Part shown: positions 53,662-63,194 of the stretch, one piece after another
Layout of the letters: each line of letters begins with the position of its first letter
Numbering within the stretch: the first letter of the stretch is position 1
NCBI RefSeq assembly: GCF_003967575.1
Contig: NZ_BIFT01000001.1
Span: 1,736,001 to 1,800,000 of the forward strand
Direction of reading: 5' to 3'
DNA: 64,000 nt
From: Dictyobacter alpinus
Lineage (GTDB): Bacteria > Chloroflexota > Ktedonobacteria > Ktedonobacterales > Ktedonobacteraceae
Position numbers and translations under genes: made by a program
Notes under the pieces: generated by a model
The model's input: only the letters and a program-made list of their open reading frames with translations
Told to the model about the DNA's origin: nothing
The model's database searches: none

Positions 53662-54669
53662 ATGCTATCGAAGAATCTCGATATTGAACGGCACCATAAA
53701 AGCTCATATACAGGTGGGCGTAATTTTATGATGGGCATCACGCCACTTTTTCTCTTGCTCTTCTTAGCTTCTCTCCTGACTGGATGCGCTGGAAACCCTC
53801 AACAAACACAAGAGCTAAGTGGAAAGTTGAGCATCAGCGGCTCAACAGCCTTAAAGCCTCTCGTAGATGTGGCGGCCAAAGAATTTATGCGCCAGCACCC
53901 GCAGGTGAAGATTACAGTGGATGGAGGAGGCAGCAAAAAGGGGCTCAAAAATGTTAACAATAAAGTCTCTGACATCGGTGACTCAGATATTTATGTTGAT
54001 CCCGCCCTTTATCCTGATCCCAATATGACAGATCATATTATTTGTGTTACACCATTTGTAATGATCGTTAATCCTGGGGTCAAGGTGACGTCGCTCTCCA
54101 AAGAACAACTTATCGATATCCTATCAAGTGGTAAAATCACAAATTGGAACCAGATACCAGGTGGAAACGATCAACCCATCCACCCGGTGGTACGCCCATC
54201 TACCTCTGGCACCCGTGAGACTTTCCGTAAATATGTGCTTGGGGGCGCCGACGAGTTAGTTGGAACACCCTTGAATGTAGACGATACCAATGCCGTAGTG
54301 AACAAAGTAGCCACCACCCCCGGTGCCATCGGGTATATTGGTCTTTCTGCCCTCAAACCTACAGTAAAGACGGTCGCCCTTGATAACTTTACGCCAACCG
54401 CGCAAACCATTGGTGATGGCAAATATAATTTCTGGTCTTATGAGCATATGTATACACTGGGAGACAACACTCCCTTGCTAACAGAATTTCTAGCCTTCAT
54501 GACCAGCCCGGCCATGCAGAAAAAAGCGCATGATTTAAGCTATATCACGATTGATGAAATGAACTTACCCAAAGTAGGATCACTGCCCGGAGAACAACTT
54601 GACCAGCCAGCTTTAGCGTTCTCGTCCTCCTATGAAAGCGAGGTCAACCGCCGTGAATCGTACAACTAA
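53662..54669 (+). CDS. PstS-like phosphate-binding lipoprotein
   Basis: A 335-residue protein of the phosphate ABC-transporter binding-protein family. From the ATG at 53662 (AAAGGA upstream) it has a signal peptide with lipobox LLTGCAG. The PstS phosphate-binding loops follow: LSISGSTALKPLV, VDGGGSKKGLKNV, DIGDSDIYVDPAL and RPSTSGTRETF. No pstC, pstA or pstB is nearby. Instead a HAMP-type membrane receptor gene follows within 40 bp. A phosphate or related anion sensor role, rather than transport alone, is an inference from this setting. Confidence 0.87.
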   Translation: MLSKNLDIERHHKSSYTGGRNFMMGITPLFLLLFLASLLTGCAGNPQQTQELSGKLSISGSTALKPLVDVAAKEFMRQHPQVKITVDGGGSKKGLKNVNNKVSDIGDSDIYVDPALYPDPNMTDHIICVTPFVMIVNPGVKVTSLSKEQLIDILSSGKITNWNQIPGGNDQPIHPVVRPSTSGTRETFRKYVLGGADELVGTPLNVDDTNAVVNKVATTPGAIGYIGLSALKPTVKTVALDNFTPTAQTIGDGKYNFWSYEHMYTLGDNTPLLTEFLAFMTSPAMQKKAHDLSYITIDEMNLPKVGSLPGEQLDQPALAFSSSYESEVNRRESYN

Positions 54670-54706
54670 GCCAGCCACACCACCATCTAGTCCATCAGGA
54701 TCACTT

Positions 54707-56611
54707 ATGTCAAATAACCAGGTTTATAACGGCAATCAACTGCGTATCCGTTCCTCCCGCAATCGGGGAGGTTCATTGCTGATTGATCTACCTATCGGTA
54801 CACGTCTCACGCTCGGCTTCCTTGCCGCCGCTTTAATTGCATCCATGGTTGCAGGAATTATTGGCCTACAGCGCTCTCAATCCTTGAGTCAACAATCTGA
54901 ATTTTACCGCAGTATTTTAACGACCAATACGAGCCTGAATACCGGAACTCAATACTTACAACTGATCAAGACAGAGTCTCAGACCATCTTAGACCTGATA
55001 CAGACGCCAAATCCATCGGTTGAGACCTTAAAAGCCGATAAAACTGCTCTTCAAGATCTTATTCAACGTTATGATAACTTATTAAATGGTTATATAAGCA
55101 AAGATGTCTTGTCAAAGCATCAGGAGCAGAAGAATATTCTGGCCATTACCGGTCAGGCTGATACCATCACTCATCAACAGGATATCTTAGCTGGTAGTGC
55201 TAAACGCACATGGCAGACGCATAAGAATTCGCTGATCGAGGTTATGCGCTATTTTGATAACAATGATGTGACCAGAGCGAAGAATCTGCAAAAGGTGCAG
55301 GTTGAGCTCACCAATAGTGACGCCGCCAGTGCTATTCGCGCATTGATTCAGTATAATTCGCGCCTGACCGACTCGATTCAGGCTGCCGAGAGCATTCAAT
55401 CTCAGAATCAGATCATCACGACTATCATTGGATCGATTATTGCTTTTATCGTGATCGTTATCATTGGTCTGGTAATCTCAGGAACGATTGTGCGTCGCCT
55501 GCAGCAATTGCGTCAGGTGACACAGGCAGTTGAGCAGGGACAACTTGATCGCCGCGTAAATGTCATCGGACGTGATGAGATCGCGGATGTATCGGGATCA
55601 GTCAATGCGATGCTCGAGGCGATCGTTGGGCTGCTGGATGAAACGCGCAATCAGCGTGACGCGCTTACCAATGCGGCCGAACATCTTTTTAGCGATATGC
55701 GCGTTGTCAGTGCAGGTGACCTGCGTATCAATGCTCCTGTTAGTAATGATCCGATTGGTATGCTAGCCAACGCCTTTAATTTTACAGTCGGTCGCTTCCG
55801 CCGTTTCTTACAGCGCACAAAAACAACCGCCGAGCAACTAGATGTAATCGCGCGCCAACAGGTTGAACGTTCAGAAAGCTTCACGCAATCCTTGCTCCTG
55901 GTAAAGACAAATCACAAATCCACTTCGACGCTACCTGGTAAAGATGTAGAAGTAGTCAGCGGTTCAGGTGCATCATTTAAGGCCGATAATCAGCAGACGG
56001 CTCTGCTCAATCAATTGAGTCAGACTCGTGAGCTGATCCAGCAGGTCGCCAATGAAGAGATCGTGCAACGCTTACGAAGCACGCTACGCCTGGCAGAACA
56101 GGCAACCAATACAATTGATCGTCTGACAAATCTGCCGCAGACTGCCAGCGCCCTCAATATGGGACCCGACGAACTTCGTACTCACTTCCAGGAAGATTTA
56201 CGCACCCTGAGCAATCTAAATCAACGGATCGCCCGGGAAATGCAGACCTCCCAGAAAAGTAGCGCCAGGGGCTTTCAGGAAATCGAGAAAGAGATGGCCC
56301 AGATTATGAACAAGGCGCAGCTCCTTAAAACCCAGAATAGCGATGGATCTATACCACGCGCTAATACAGAAGCCTTACAGGAAATGATCAAGCACAGTAC
56401 GCAATTCGCGAACGATGTCCATGCGATGGCTCGTCAGGTTAATCATCTGGCGCAGGAGGTACGTACAGGCATCGTCAACTTCCAATTGGATACGGTTGAT
56501 AGTGGTGGCAACTTGCCGGCCCTCTCACAACCGACGTTTGCGCAATCATCTCCATCCAACGTTCAATTGCCTGGACGCAATAAGACAATGAACCTGCTGG
56601 AAACCTACTAA
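54707..56611 (+). CDS. HAMP/coiled-coil membrane receptor without MCP signalling tip
   Basis: A protein of about 634 residues. The first membrane helix is near residues 30-50 (RLTLGFLAAALIASMVAGI). A helical outer domain of about 200 residues resembles a four-helix-bundle sensor, and the second helix is near 235-260 (IIGSIIAFIVIVIIGLVI). A HAMP domain (RRLQQLRQVTQAVEQGQLDR ... RDEIADVSGSVNAM) and a second HAMP-like segment (VSAGDLRINAPVSNDPIG) follow. The rest is a long Gln-rich coiled coil with no methyl-accepting signalling hairpin or kinase domain. The ATG at 54707 has AGGA upstream; an in-frame ATG at 54632 inside the PstS-like gene would overlap it. It probably shares a transcript with the PstS-like gene, and may be a receptor for it. 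Confidence 0.75.
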   Translation: MSNNQVYNGNQLRIRSSRNRGGSLLIDLPIGTRLTLGFLAAALIASMVAGIIGLQRSQSLSQQSEFYRSILTTNTSLNTGTQYLQLIKTESQTILDLIQTPNPSVETLKADKTALQDLIQRYDNLLNGYISKDVLSKHQEQKNILAITGQADTITHQQDILAGSAKRTWQTHKNSLIEVMRYFDNNDVTRAKNLQKVQVELTNSDAASAIRALIQYNSRLTDSIQAAESIQSQNQIITTIIGSIIAFIVIVIIGLVISGTIVRRLQQLRQVTQAVEQGQLDRRVNVIGRDEIADVSGSVNAMLEAIVGLLDETRNQRDALTNAAEHLFSDMRVVSAGDLRINAPVSNDPIGMLANAFNFTVGRFRRFLQRTKTTAEQLDVIARQQVERSESFTQSLLLVKTNHKSTSTLPGKDVEVVSGSGASFKADNQQTALLNQLSQTRELIQQVANEEIVQRLRSTLRLAEQATNTIDRLTNLPQTASALNMGPDELRTHFQEDLRTLSNLNQRIAREMQTSQKSSARGFQEIEKEMAQIMNKAQLLKTQNSDGSIPRANTEALQEMIKHSTQFANDVHAMARQVNHLAQEVRTGIVNFQLDTVDSGGNLPALSQPTFAQSSPSNVQLPGRNKTMNLLETY

Positions 56612-56621
56612 AAAGAGGCAT

Positions 56622-56671
56622 AAAAAAATGACCCCCCGGCTTAATGTAAGTAAGTCGGGGGGTCATTTTTT
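56622..56671 (+). terminator. Rho-independent terminator
   Basis: The stem AATGACCCCCCGGCTTA/TAAGTCGGGGGGTCATT with one G-T pair and an ATGTAAG loop is followed by T6. It serves the receptor gene and perhaps the convergent crotonase gene. Confidence 0.9.
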
Positions 56672-56714
56672 ATATCTCTTGAGATTTTTAGCGAGGTCTA
56701 AATAAGAGAGAACA

Positions 56715-57311
56715 TCAGGCCGCACTCATCAACATAGTCAAGAGCTCCTCTGCATCCTGCAGGAAGCGCCTGGAAGCAAGAACCTGGTGTACCAGACCTA
56801 AACGCAGCGCAGCCCGCGCATCGACGTTCTCAGAGCTTTGTACAAGGTGCTCCATTTCCTGCTGACCAATCACACTCGCCAGAATTGTCTGTGTACGTGG
56901 AAAAATACTGCTGCTTGTCTCTGGTAGTTGGAACTCAGCATCTTCTCGTGCAAGAAGAGTATCACAGAGTAAAGCTAACTCACAGCCGGCATTCAGGGCC
57001 AATCCTTTGATCAGTGCAACCGTTGGTATACCCTGCCGATAAAGCATCGAGAACGACTCGTCAATCTTCTGAGCCGCCAGCAAAATCTCCTGACGTTGGG
57101 CTTCTGTACTGTCTGCTGGTAGATCCACACCGCCACAAAAGGCGTCTTCACCCATTCCAGTCAGAACAATCAGGCGTGGGGACTTGTTACTTGCTTTGAG
57201 GAGGGCTTCCGCAAGCTGCTCAAGCATTGTCGCGGTCAACATGTTTCTTGGATGTCTGTCAAGAATGAGCCAGAAAATGCCATTGCGTTGACGGACATGA
57301 ATATCCGACAT
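56715..57311 (-). CDS. Short enoyl-CoA hydratase/isomerase-family protein
   Basis: A 198-residue protein of the crotonase fold. The oxyanion-hole segments are present: DAFCGGVDL and IKGLALNAGCELALLCD, which bind the CoA thioester carbonyl. The usual length is about 260; here the C-terminal helices that close the active site and build the trimer are shortened. A glutamate usual for hydratases is not clear in QLPETSSSIFP. It may be an isomerase/hydrolase subtype or a reduced paralogue. No ribosome-binding site is obvious near the ATG at 57311. Confidence 0.8.
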   Translation of the reverse strand: MSDIHVRQRNGIFWLILDRHPRNMLTATMLEQLAEALLKASNKSPRLIVLTGMGEDAFCGGVDLPADSTEAQRQEILLAAQKIDESFSMLYRQGIPTVALIKGLALNAGCELALLCDTLLAREDAEFQLPETSSSIFPRTQTILASVIGQQEMEHLVQSSENVDARAALRLGLVHQVLASRRFLQDAEELLTMLMSAA

Positions 57312-57595
57312 GGAGTAGTGTATCCTTAATGTTAACTTGCTGCGCTTTGCGGTATTGCCCGCAGACAGAAACAGCGTGTATCTATCGTTTAGCTTGCTAT
57401 CTATATAGTAGTATAAAACGATCTACGATTGCTGTAAGTATATCCTCATCTTATCACAAATTCAAGCGACCACTTTTCCAAGGGTGCCATTCATTTTTTT
57501 GCAAGCGTAGCCATGGACCCATCCTCTCATACATCTCACGTCACGATAGGTCATCCCCAACATGATCATGATGAGGGACGTTCACGTGGGGCGAG

Positions 57596-57745
57596 GAGAC
57601 GGCAACCCGCAAGGGGATTGCCCTACAATAGTCATTTCCAGGTTACTTTCTCATATTTTTCACGCGTGAATATTTATTTCATTTTCAAGAAACGGAACAA
57701 GAAAAAAGAGAGATGTAGGGCAATCCCCTTGCGGGTTGCCGTCCC
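57596..57745. repeat. MITE-like element, copy 2
   Basis: Ends 57596-57627 and 57714-57745 are inverse repeats of 32 bp with one change (GTCCC for GTCTC at the right edge). The internal ATAGTCATTTCCAGGTTACT is identical to copy 1 and the rest of the core has drifted. It lies in the 592-bp gap between the crotonase gene and the 57904 oxidoreductase gene, which holds no other gene. Confidence 0.9.
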
Positions 57746-57903
57746 CTCGCCCCATGTCAAAGTACCCGAGCATGTCCACGATGGTATGCATGTCGTTGCA
57801 AAAATTCGAATGACACCCCTTTTCCAATTCAGGCCGAACCGATCGAGGATGTCGATCGATTCGGACTGCATCTCGTGCTATTGTGCTGGCCGCTTGTCGG
57901 GCA

Positions 57904-58848
57904 TTAGATACTGGCAAGGATTTCCAGGATCGTTTGCTCTTCATGAGAAGGATCTGTGCGCGGGTCGGTTATCGTGATGACTTCATCGGCTCCGGCTGCA
58001 TGCAGGGCATAGATACGCTGGCGAATGGTATCTTCATCCCCATACAAAAATAGCTCATGAATCAATTCATCCGTGAGCGTGCCATCGGATTGAAGTGGAT
58101 AGCCAGCCTCCATAAACAGGTGGCGGTAGGTAGGAAAGGACCGGTAGACTGAGAAGGCCGCCTGCGCAACCTGGCGGACGATGGAGAAGTCCTTTGTCAG
58201 TACAATCGGTGCGCTAACGATCAGCGGTGGCCGAGGACGATTAGCCTGGCGCGCACCTTCCTCCATACTGGGAAGCGCGACCGAACGGATATACGATGGC
58301 GGTGCCCAGATCAGCATCGCTCCATCTGTAACCTCGCCCGCGAGGCGCAGCATGTTTCTACGCAGTGCCGCAACTACAATTGGGAAACGTGGAGGCTCGA
58401 CCTGTGGTGGAAGTTCCGCATGAACCTGGTAGTAGTCTCCATCCAGGTCTATCCGCCCTTCCCACAGCATCCCTCGAAGTACAGCAATATACTCTTTCAT
58501 ATGACCGATGGGCTTGTCGAACTTGAGTCCATAGATCCCTTCAATGGCCGGCTGATGACTTGCACCTATGCCCAGACGGAAACGTTGCGGGGCAAGTTCC
58601 CCCATTACTAAAGCTTGATTGGCACGTGCCAAGGGATGACAGGGATAAGTAATAGAGATGCCTGTGCCCAGTCCAATAGTGCTTGTCTGTACGGCTGCAG
58701 CGGTAGCGATACTAAAACCATCAGCTCCCACCGGCCAGGATGGTACCCAGGCCATTGGAACTCCTGCCTGCTCTGCCCGCTTGATACCCTGCAGTACCTT
58801 CTGCGTTGTAGGCGGAAATATAACCACACCAACTGGAAATGTCGTCAT
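57904..58848 (-). CDS. LLM-class (luciferase-like) oxidoreductase, second copy
   Basis: A 314-residue luciferase-like TIM-barrel protein, a diverged relative of the one at 48948. It contains IGLGTGISITYPCHPLARAN, FRLGIGASHQPAIEGIYG and RFPIVVAALRRNMLRLAGEV, typical of F420-dependent LLM enzymes. The C-terminal part has ELFLYGDEDTIRQRI, the usual family ending. AAAGGA lies about 12 bases before the ATG. It is a single gene, and the substrate is unknown. Confidence 0.87.
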   Translation of the reverse strand: MTTFPVGVVIFPPTTQKVLQGIKRAEQAGVPMAWVPSWPVGADGFSIATAAAVQTSTIGLGTGISITYPCHPLARANQALVMGELAPQRFRLGIGASHQPAIEGIYGLKFDKPIGHMKEYIAVLRGMLWEGRIDLDGDYYQVHAELPPQVEPPRFPIVVAALRRNMLRLAGEVTDGAMLIWAPPSYIRSVALPSMEEGARQANRPRPPLIVSAPIVLTKDFSIVRQVAQAAFSVYRSFPTYRHLFMEAGYPLQSDGTLTDELIHELFLYGDEDTIRQRIYALHAAGADEVITITDPRTDPSHEEQTILEILASI

Positions 58849-59113
58849 AGTATTGAGCGTCCTTTCTCATTGTGTCAATAAACACATCTTAGCTACATTT
58901 AGACACAATACCATCGCGCATGTCCATATATATCTCAACACTCAAAAGGACGAAAAAACAGCACATCATACGTCAAATGGGCGCCAAACGTACCGGCAGG
59001 GCTCGTCCCTACGCCAGTCTACGTAAGACATGTCCCTGCAACACGTGCTCATCTTGACGCACACGTAGCCAGCATAAAACAAGGTATAGCACCCAGAGAA
59101 GAAAAAAATCGCG

Positions 59114-59144
59114 TAAGCTCATCCATAAATAAAGGATGAGCTTA
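59114..59144 (-). terminator. Terminator-like hairpin in the gap before the RHS gene
   Basis: The perfect 11-bp stem TAAGCTCATCC/GGATGAGCTTA reads into a CGCGATTTTTTTC run on the minus strand. No minus-strand gene ends nearby, so its role is unclear. The 725-bp gap 58849-59573 shows no other gene. Confidence 0.5.
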
Positions 59145-59196
59145 TACTAAAATAAAGAAAAAGTAGAAAAAATTCAAAAATTGCTTGAAAAACCTC

Positions 59197-59226
59197 TTGT
59201 TTTTTTGTCGCACCTTCGGGTATACT
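59197..59226 (+). promoter_or_regulatory. Possible promoter for the RHS gene
   Basis: TTGTTT and TATACT are 18 bp apart in an AT-rich run, about 350 bp before the RHS start. Only a fair match. Confidence 0.35.
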
Positions 59227-59573
59227 TGCTTCTGGTAGCTATGCATGAAAAGTCATGTTATCTTTATTTGGTTAGATAGATCACCATGTATTCCTTTTTC
59301 GTAGGAAGGAACATTTTTCTTGTAAGAGTGTGATGAGTCGTTCAGTGCTATTTTTTTCTCGCGCTGATTCATACGTCTCTTCATCTCGCAAGGATGCTTT
59401 TTGCCGTGCCTGAGTCTATAGGACGCAAGCATGTCTTTCTGCTGCCCATATATCTCTCCAGACAGATGCTCTTTTTTTGTGCGTATGTTCAAAGAGGAAT
59501 TTTTCCTCTGCCTCTCTTTTTGTGCCCTTTTTTAGAAATGGATTTCACTGTATGGATCGTTTTTTTTTCATCG

Positions 59574-62500
59574 ATGGATTCTCATGAAACATCCTCTTCC
59601 ATGAATGTAGTCCCCACCAGACAGGTGACGCGTTCATCCTGGCACTCTCTCTGGCGTCTCCTGCTGGTCATCAGCCTGACAACCGGAGCTATTTTAACCA
59701 CGGTCATGGGCGCGACCCCTTCTGCCTATGCGGCAACGGCGGCAGCCACAGCAACCCCAACCACGGATCTGCCACCCACATTTAGCGGGGTACGCACACC
59801 TCGTCGCAATGTGCCGGTCCCCACCAACGTTCATGACACCAGCTCACACGTCTCACCATTCAAGCCAGCCCAGACTAAAACAGTCCAGGGCAAAACAGTA
59901 CAGGCCAAAGCAGCGGTGATCGTCAATGGCACCACCCCACTCAATGGCCTGGGTGATTCCTCCCTTTATACTTTTATCGACAAACCCTTGTCCGATCGGC
60001 TGGACCTCAAGGTCAATGTCGCCAACGGCAACCTGGTCCTGCATACGGTCGAGTTACAAGTAACCGGGACCGGACTCAACAATACGGTTGGTGGCTACTA
60101 TAATAGCCAGAACAACTGGTGGTTGACCGATCATGGTACCAACTGGGGCTTCACTACCGGTCGCGGTGCCAGCCTGTACCTGGATGATGTGCCCAGCGGC
60201 GGCGGTATCAAATTAACCCTGCCCACAGGACTCAAAGCCTACTTTGCTCCTGATGGCAGTGGCGGCTACAAAGATGCCCCCAGTCTCAAAGCCACCCTCG
60301 TCCATCCGGATTCAGCCACCTATGAACTGCGCTTTCATCAAAGCGGTGAGCGCTGGATCTTCAACCAGTGGGGCACTCGCTACGAGGTGCTGGACAAAAA
60401 TAATAATCTGATCGATTATCATTATCTGGATAATGGAGATTGGACGGGCACGACCGACACACAGGGACGCACGATCAGTACCACACTGGATGCCAATCAT
60501 CTGGTCAAAGCGGTCACCGATAATACCCTGGTTGGTGGCAAGACACGTACCATCACCTATGGCTATGATGCGCAGCTCAACCTGACCAGCATTACCGATG
60601 CCAATAACAAGCAGACCATCTTCACCTATGATCCCGATGGCGATTCCGAACTGATGAGCATCAAGGATCCCCAGGGGCGTACCACCACCATCACCTATGG
60701 CGCTACCGGTCAGGTCAGCACCATCACCGATGCCTATAACAAGCAGACCACCTTTACGTATAACAGTGGCAATACCGTCGTCAAGGATGTCAACGGGCAC
60801 TCCACCACCTATACGTACCAGGACAAACTGCAGGTGACCAAAACCACCAATGCCCTGGGCAAGAGTACCAATAGCAGCTTTGATGCCAACTCCTACAACG
60901 TGACGAGCTATGCGGATGCTCTGACCACGCAGACACCAACCAATTATCAGTATGCCACCAATGGAGAAACCTCCCAGATCACAGATCCCACGGGAGCTAC
61001 CACGAAGTTCACGTATTCGCCGTTGTCGGGTGGACAACAACAGAATGTGCCGTATCAGCCCACCACCGGGACGGATGCGCAGAATAATGTGACCACCAAT
61101 GCCTACGACAACTATGGCAACTTGACCTCGAGTAGTGACACCACTGGTGGCAAAACCAATGGCAGCAAGCTGCAATATTCCTATAACGCGGATGGCACGC
61201 CATCTGGCAGCAAGGATGCCAACGGCAATACCACGCTCTATGGCTATGATGGCAAGGGCAATCTGAGTACGGTGACGCCGCCTGCACCAATGGGTAAAAC
61301 TACCCTGACGTATGATGCGTTAAGTCGGGTGAGCACTGAAACGGATGGCGTGGGCAATAAGACCAGCTTCACCTACGACGTCTTTGATCGCATCCTCACC
61401 ATCACCTATGGAACCGGCACCGCCAATGCCACTACCGTCACCTACACGTATGACAATGACGGCAATGACCTGACCGAAAAAGATGGCACCGGCACCACCA
61501 CCTTTACCTATGATAACCTCAACCGTCAGACCAACAAACTCCTGCCAGGCGGCACCAACATTGTCAGTACCTTTGATAATATTGGCAACCTGACTAGCTT
61601 GAATGACGGAACAGGACTGACCAAATACGGCTACAACGAAATCAACCTGGTGACCACCCTGACCGATCCAGGCAATGCTATCACGACATATGGCTATGAC
61701 GATGCCAATCGCAAGACCCGCATCCAATATCCCAATGGAACAGGTATGATCATAGGCTATGATGCGGCAGGTCGCCAGGTGAACAACGTAGGGGGCAAGA
61801 CCACCGGCAGTGGCAGCACGCTCGCCATCCCGAGTCCCTATACAGGCTATACCTACAACTATGGCTCGTCTACAGCCTCCAAAGAGGTCTTGCAAAGCGC
61901 GGTCAAGCATAGTGCCAATAATTACAGTGTCTACGGCACCTGGACCTATCAGTACGATAGCCTCAATCGTTTGAGTGATGTCAAAAATCCAACACAACAT
62001 TGGGCCATCGGGTATGACACCAACGGCAACATGACCAGTAAACAGTATACGGGTGCGTCCAACTTTATCGCGACCTATACGAATTTTAATGCGGCCAACC
62101 AGCCAACCGGAGCGAGCAGCACCGGAAATTATGCCGGTAAACCAGTCTCGGCGAGTGCGACCTATAGTTACGACGCCAACGGAAACCTGACCGCGATCAC
62201 CAATAGCGGTGATTCGAAGGGAGCGCTTTCCCTGGCCCAGACCCATACCTACAACAACGCCAACCAGGATGTGAGTGGTGCTGGATCGACCAAAACCTAT
62301 ACACAGAGCTATAGTGGAACCGACCAGACCCAGCGCGTCAACAACAACGGCACCAGTACCATCTACACTGGCCTGGGCTTGAGCACAGAGAAAGTAGCTG
62401 GCAACACCACCGAGTATGTGCGCTGTAGTTGTGGTATGCTCAATAGTGAGCGTACGTCCGCGGGTAAGGTCTACTACTATCTCTTCGATGGCCTCGGCTC

Positions 62501-63080
62501 CATCGTGGGCATGACCGACAGTGCCGGCAACATGGCCGCCAGTTACGACTACGATCCCTTCGGAGGCGTCGCTGGTAGCGTCATCCAACCCGGCGTCAAC
62601 AACCCCTGGCAGTATGCTGGTGGTTACTATGACAGCACCACCGACCTGATCAAATTCGGCATTCGCTACTATGATGTCCGCTTCAATCGCTGGACCCAGC
62701 GCACCCCCGTCGGCGGCAGCCTGCAGGAGACGCTCAAGGCCAACCCGTATACCTATGCCGATGATAATCCTGTCAATGAGGTCGATCCCAGTGGAGCAGT
62801 GGCAGACTGGAATAAATGCATTGGTAAAGTTTCACTTACAGGCATTTGGGGGTTACTAGGCATTTATGGATCTTCAAAAACCGATGTCTTTCCGAGACTT
62901 AACAATTTAGTAAAAGCAATCCTTCCAGCATCATTAGATGCTGCAAAGGCTTCAGCAGGCACAACACTTTTAGCGGCTTTAAAAACTTTTGGTGGAGTTA
63001 TTGGGTGGGGTATTGCTCTTGTAAGTATTGGCTATGCTCTTTATTCTTCATGGGATGACATAAGCCAAGCATGTAAATGA
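59574..63080 (+). CDS. Secreted RHS/YD-repeat protein with hydrophobic C-terminal tip (probable polymorphic toxin)
   Basis: A protein of about 1168 residues from the ATG at 59574 (another at 59601; neither has a strong ribosome-binding site). A signal peptide (RLLLVISLTTGAILTTVMG ... SAYA) directs export. Residues about 150-1000 are YD/RHS repeats (for example TFTYDNLNRQTNKLLPGG, YGYDDANRKTRIQYPNG) that form a shell. The RHS core follows (YYLFDGLGSIVGMTDSAGN, YDYDPFGG), with YTYADDNPVNEVDPSGA marking the boundary. After that comes a tip of about 93 residues that is AT-rich, glycine-rich and hydrophobic (TFGGVIGWGIALVSIGYAL), unlike the GC-rich body. In RHS toxins this tip is the variable effector; a membrane-active effect is inferred here. 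Confidence 0.85.
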   Translation: MDSHETSSSMNVVPTRQVTRSSWHSLWRLLLVISLTTGAILTTVMGATPSAYAATAAATATPTTDLPPTFSGVRTPRRNVPVPTNVHDTSSHVSPFKPAQTKTVQGKTVQAKAAVIVNGTTPLNGLGDSSLYTFIDKPLSDRLDLKVNVANGNLVLHTVELQVTGTGLNNTVGGYYNSQNNWWLTDHGTNWGFTTGRGASLYLDDVPSGGGIKLTLPTGLKAYFAPDGSGGYKDAPSLKATLVHPDSATYELRFHQSGERWIFNQWGTRYEVLDKNNNLIDYHYLDNGDWTGTTDTQGRTISTTLDANHLVKAVTDNTLVGGKTRTITYGYDAQLNLTSITDANNKQTIFTYDPDGDSELMSIKDPQGRTTTITYGATGQVSTITDAYNKQTTFTYNSGNTVVKDVNGHSTTYTYQDKLQVTKTTNALGKSTNSSFDANSYNVTSYADALTTQTPTNYQYATNGETSQITDPTGATTKFTYSPLSGGQQQNVPYQPTTGTDAQNNVTTNAYDNYGNLTSSSDTTGGKTNGSKLQYSYNADGTPSGSKDANGNTTLYGYDGKGNLSTVTPPAPMGKTTLTYDALSRVSTETDGVGNKTSFTYDVFDRILTITYGTGTANATTVTYTYDNDGNDLTEKDGTGTTTFTYDNLNRQTNKLLPGGTNIVSTFDNIGNLTSLNDGTGLTKYGYNEINLVTTLTDPGNAITTYGYDDANRKTRIQYPNGTGMIIGYDAAGRQVNNVGGKTTGSGSTLAIPSPYTGYTYNYGSSTASKEVLQSAVKHSANNYSVYGTWTYQYDSLNRLSDVKNPTQHWAIGYDTNGNMTSKQYTGASNFIATYTNFNAANQPTGASSTGNYAGKPVSASATYSYDANGNLTAITNSGDSKGALSLAQTHTYNNANQDVSGAGSTKTYTQSYSGTDQTQRVNNNGTSTIYTGLGLSTEKVAGNTTEYVRCSCGMLNSERTSAGKVYYYLFDGLGSIVGMTDSAGNMAASYDYDPFGGVAGSVIQPGVNNPWQYAGGYYDSTTDLIKFGIRYYDVRFNRWTQRTPVGGSLQETLKANPYTYADDNPVNEVDPSGAVADWNKCIGKVSLTGIWGLLGIYGSSKTDVFPRLNNLVKAILPASLDAAKASAGTTLLAALKTFGGVIGWGIALVSIGYALYSSWDDISQACK

Positions 63081-63123
63081 GTGATGCATCCCTAAATTAA
63101 GAATAAAAAGTATTGTGTGCCAC

Positions 63124-63165
63124 AATATGAACCATATAACGGATTCTTGTTGTATGGTTCATATT
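63124..63165 (+). promoter_or_regulatory. Hairpin between the RHS and membrane-protein genes
   Basis: AATATGAACCATATAAC pairs with GTTGTATGGTTCATATT, one G-T pair and an 8-nt loop, in the 114-bp gap. There is no T-run after it, so it may attenuate or stabilise the downstream message. Confidence 0.6.
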
Positions 63166-63194
63166 AACTAACGAGATTTTCAAAAAGGAGGAGT

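Noticed and set aside
50080..54669. Phosphonate or phosphate ABC transport operons
   Set aside because: Neither the PhnD-like nor the PstS-like gene has permease or ATPase genes beside it.
60312..61175. A 287-codon open frame on the minus strand
   Set aside because: Also antisense to the RHS repeats, with a low-complexity Gly/Ile-rich translation.
61320..62588. A 422-codon open frame on the minus strand
   Set aside because: It is a shadow of the RHS gene, caused by the biased codons of the YD repeats on the other strand.
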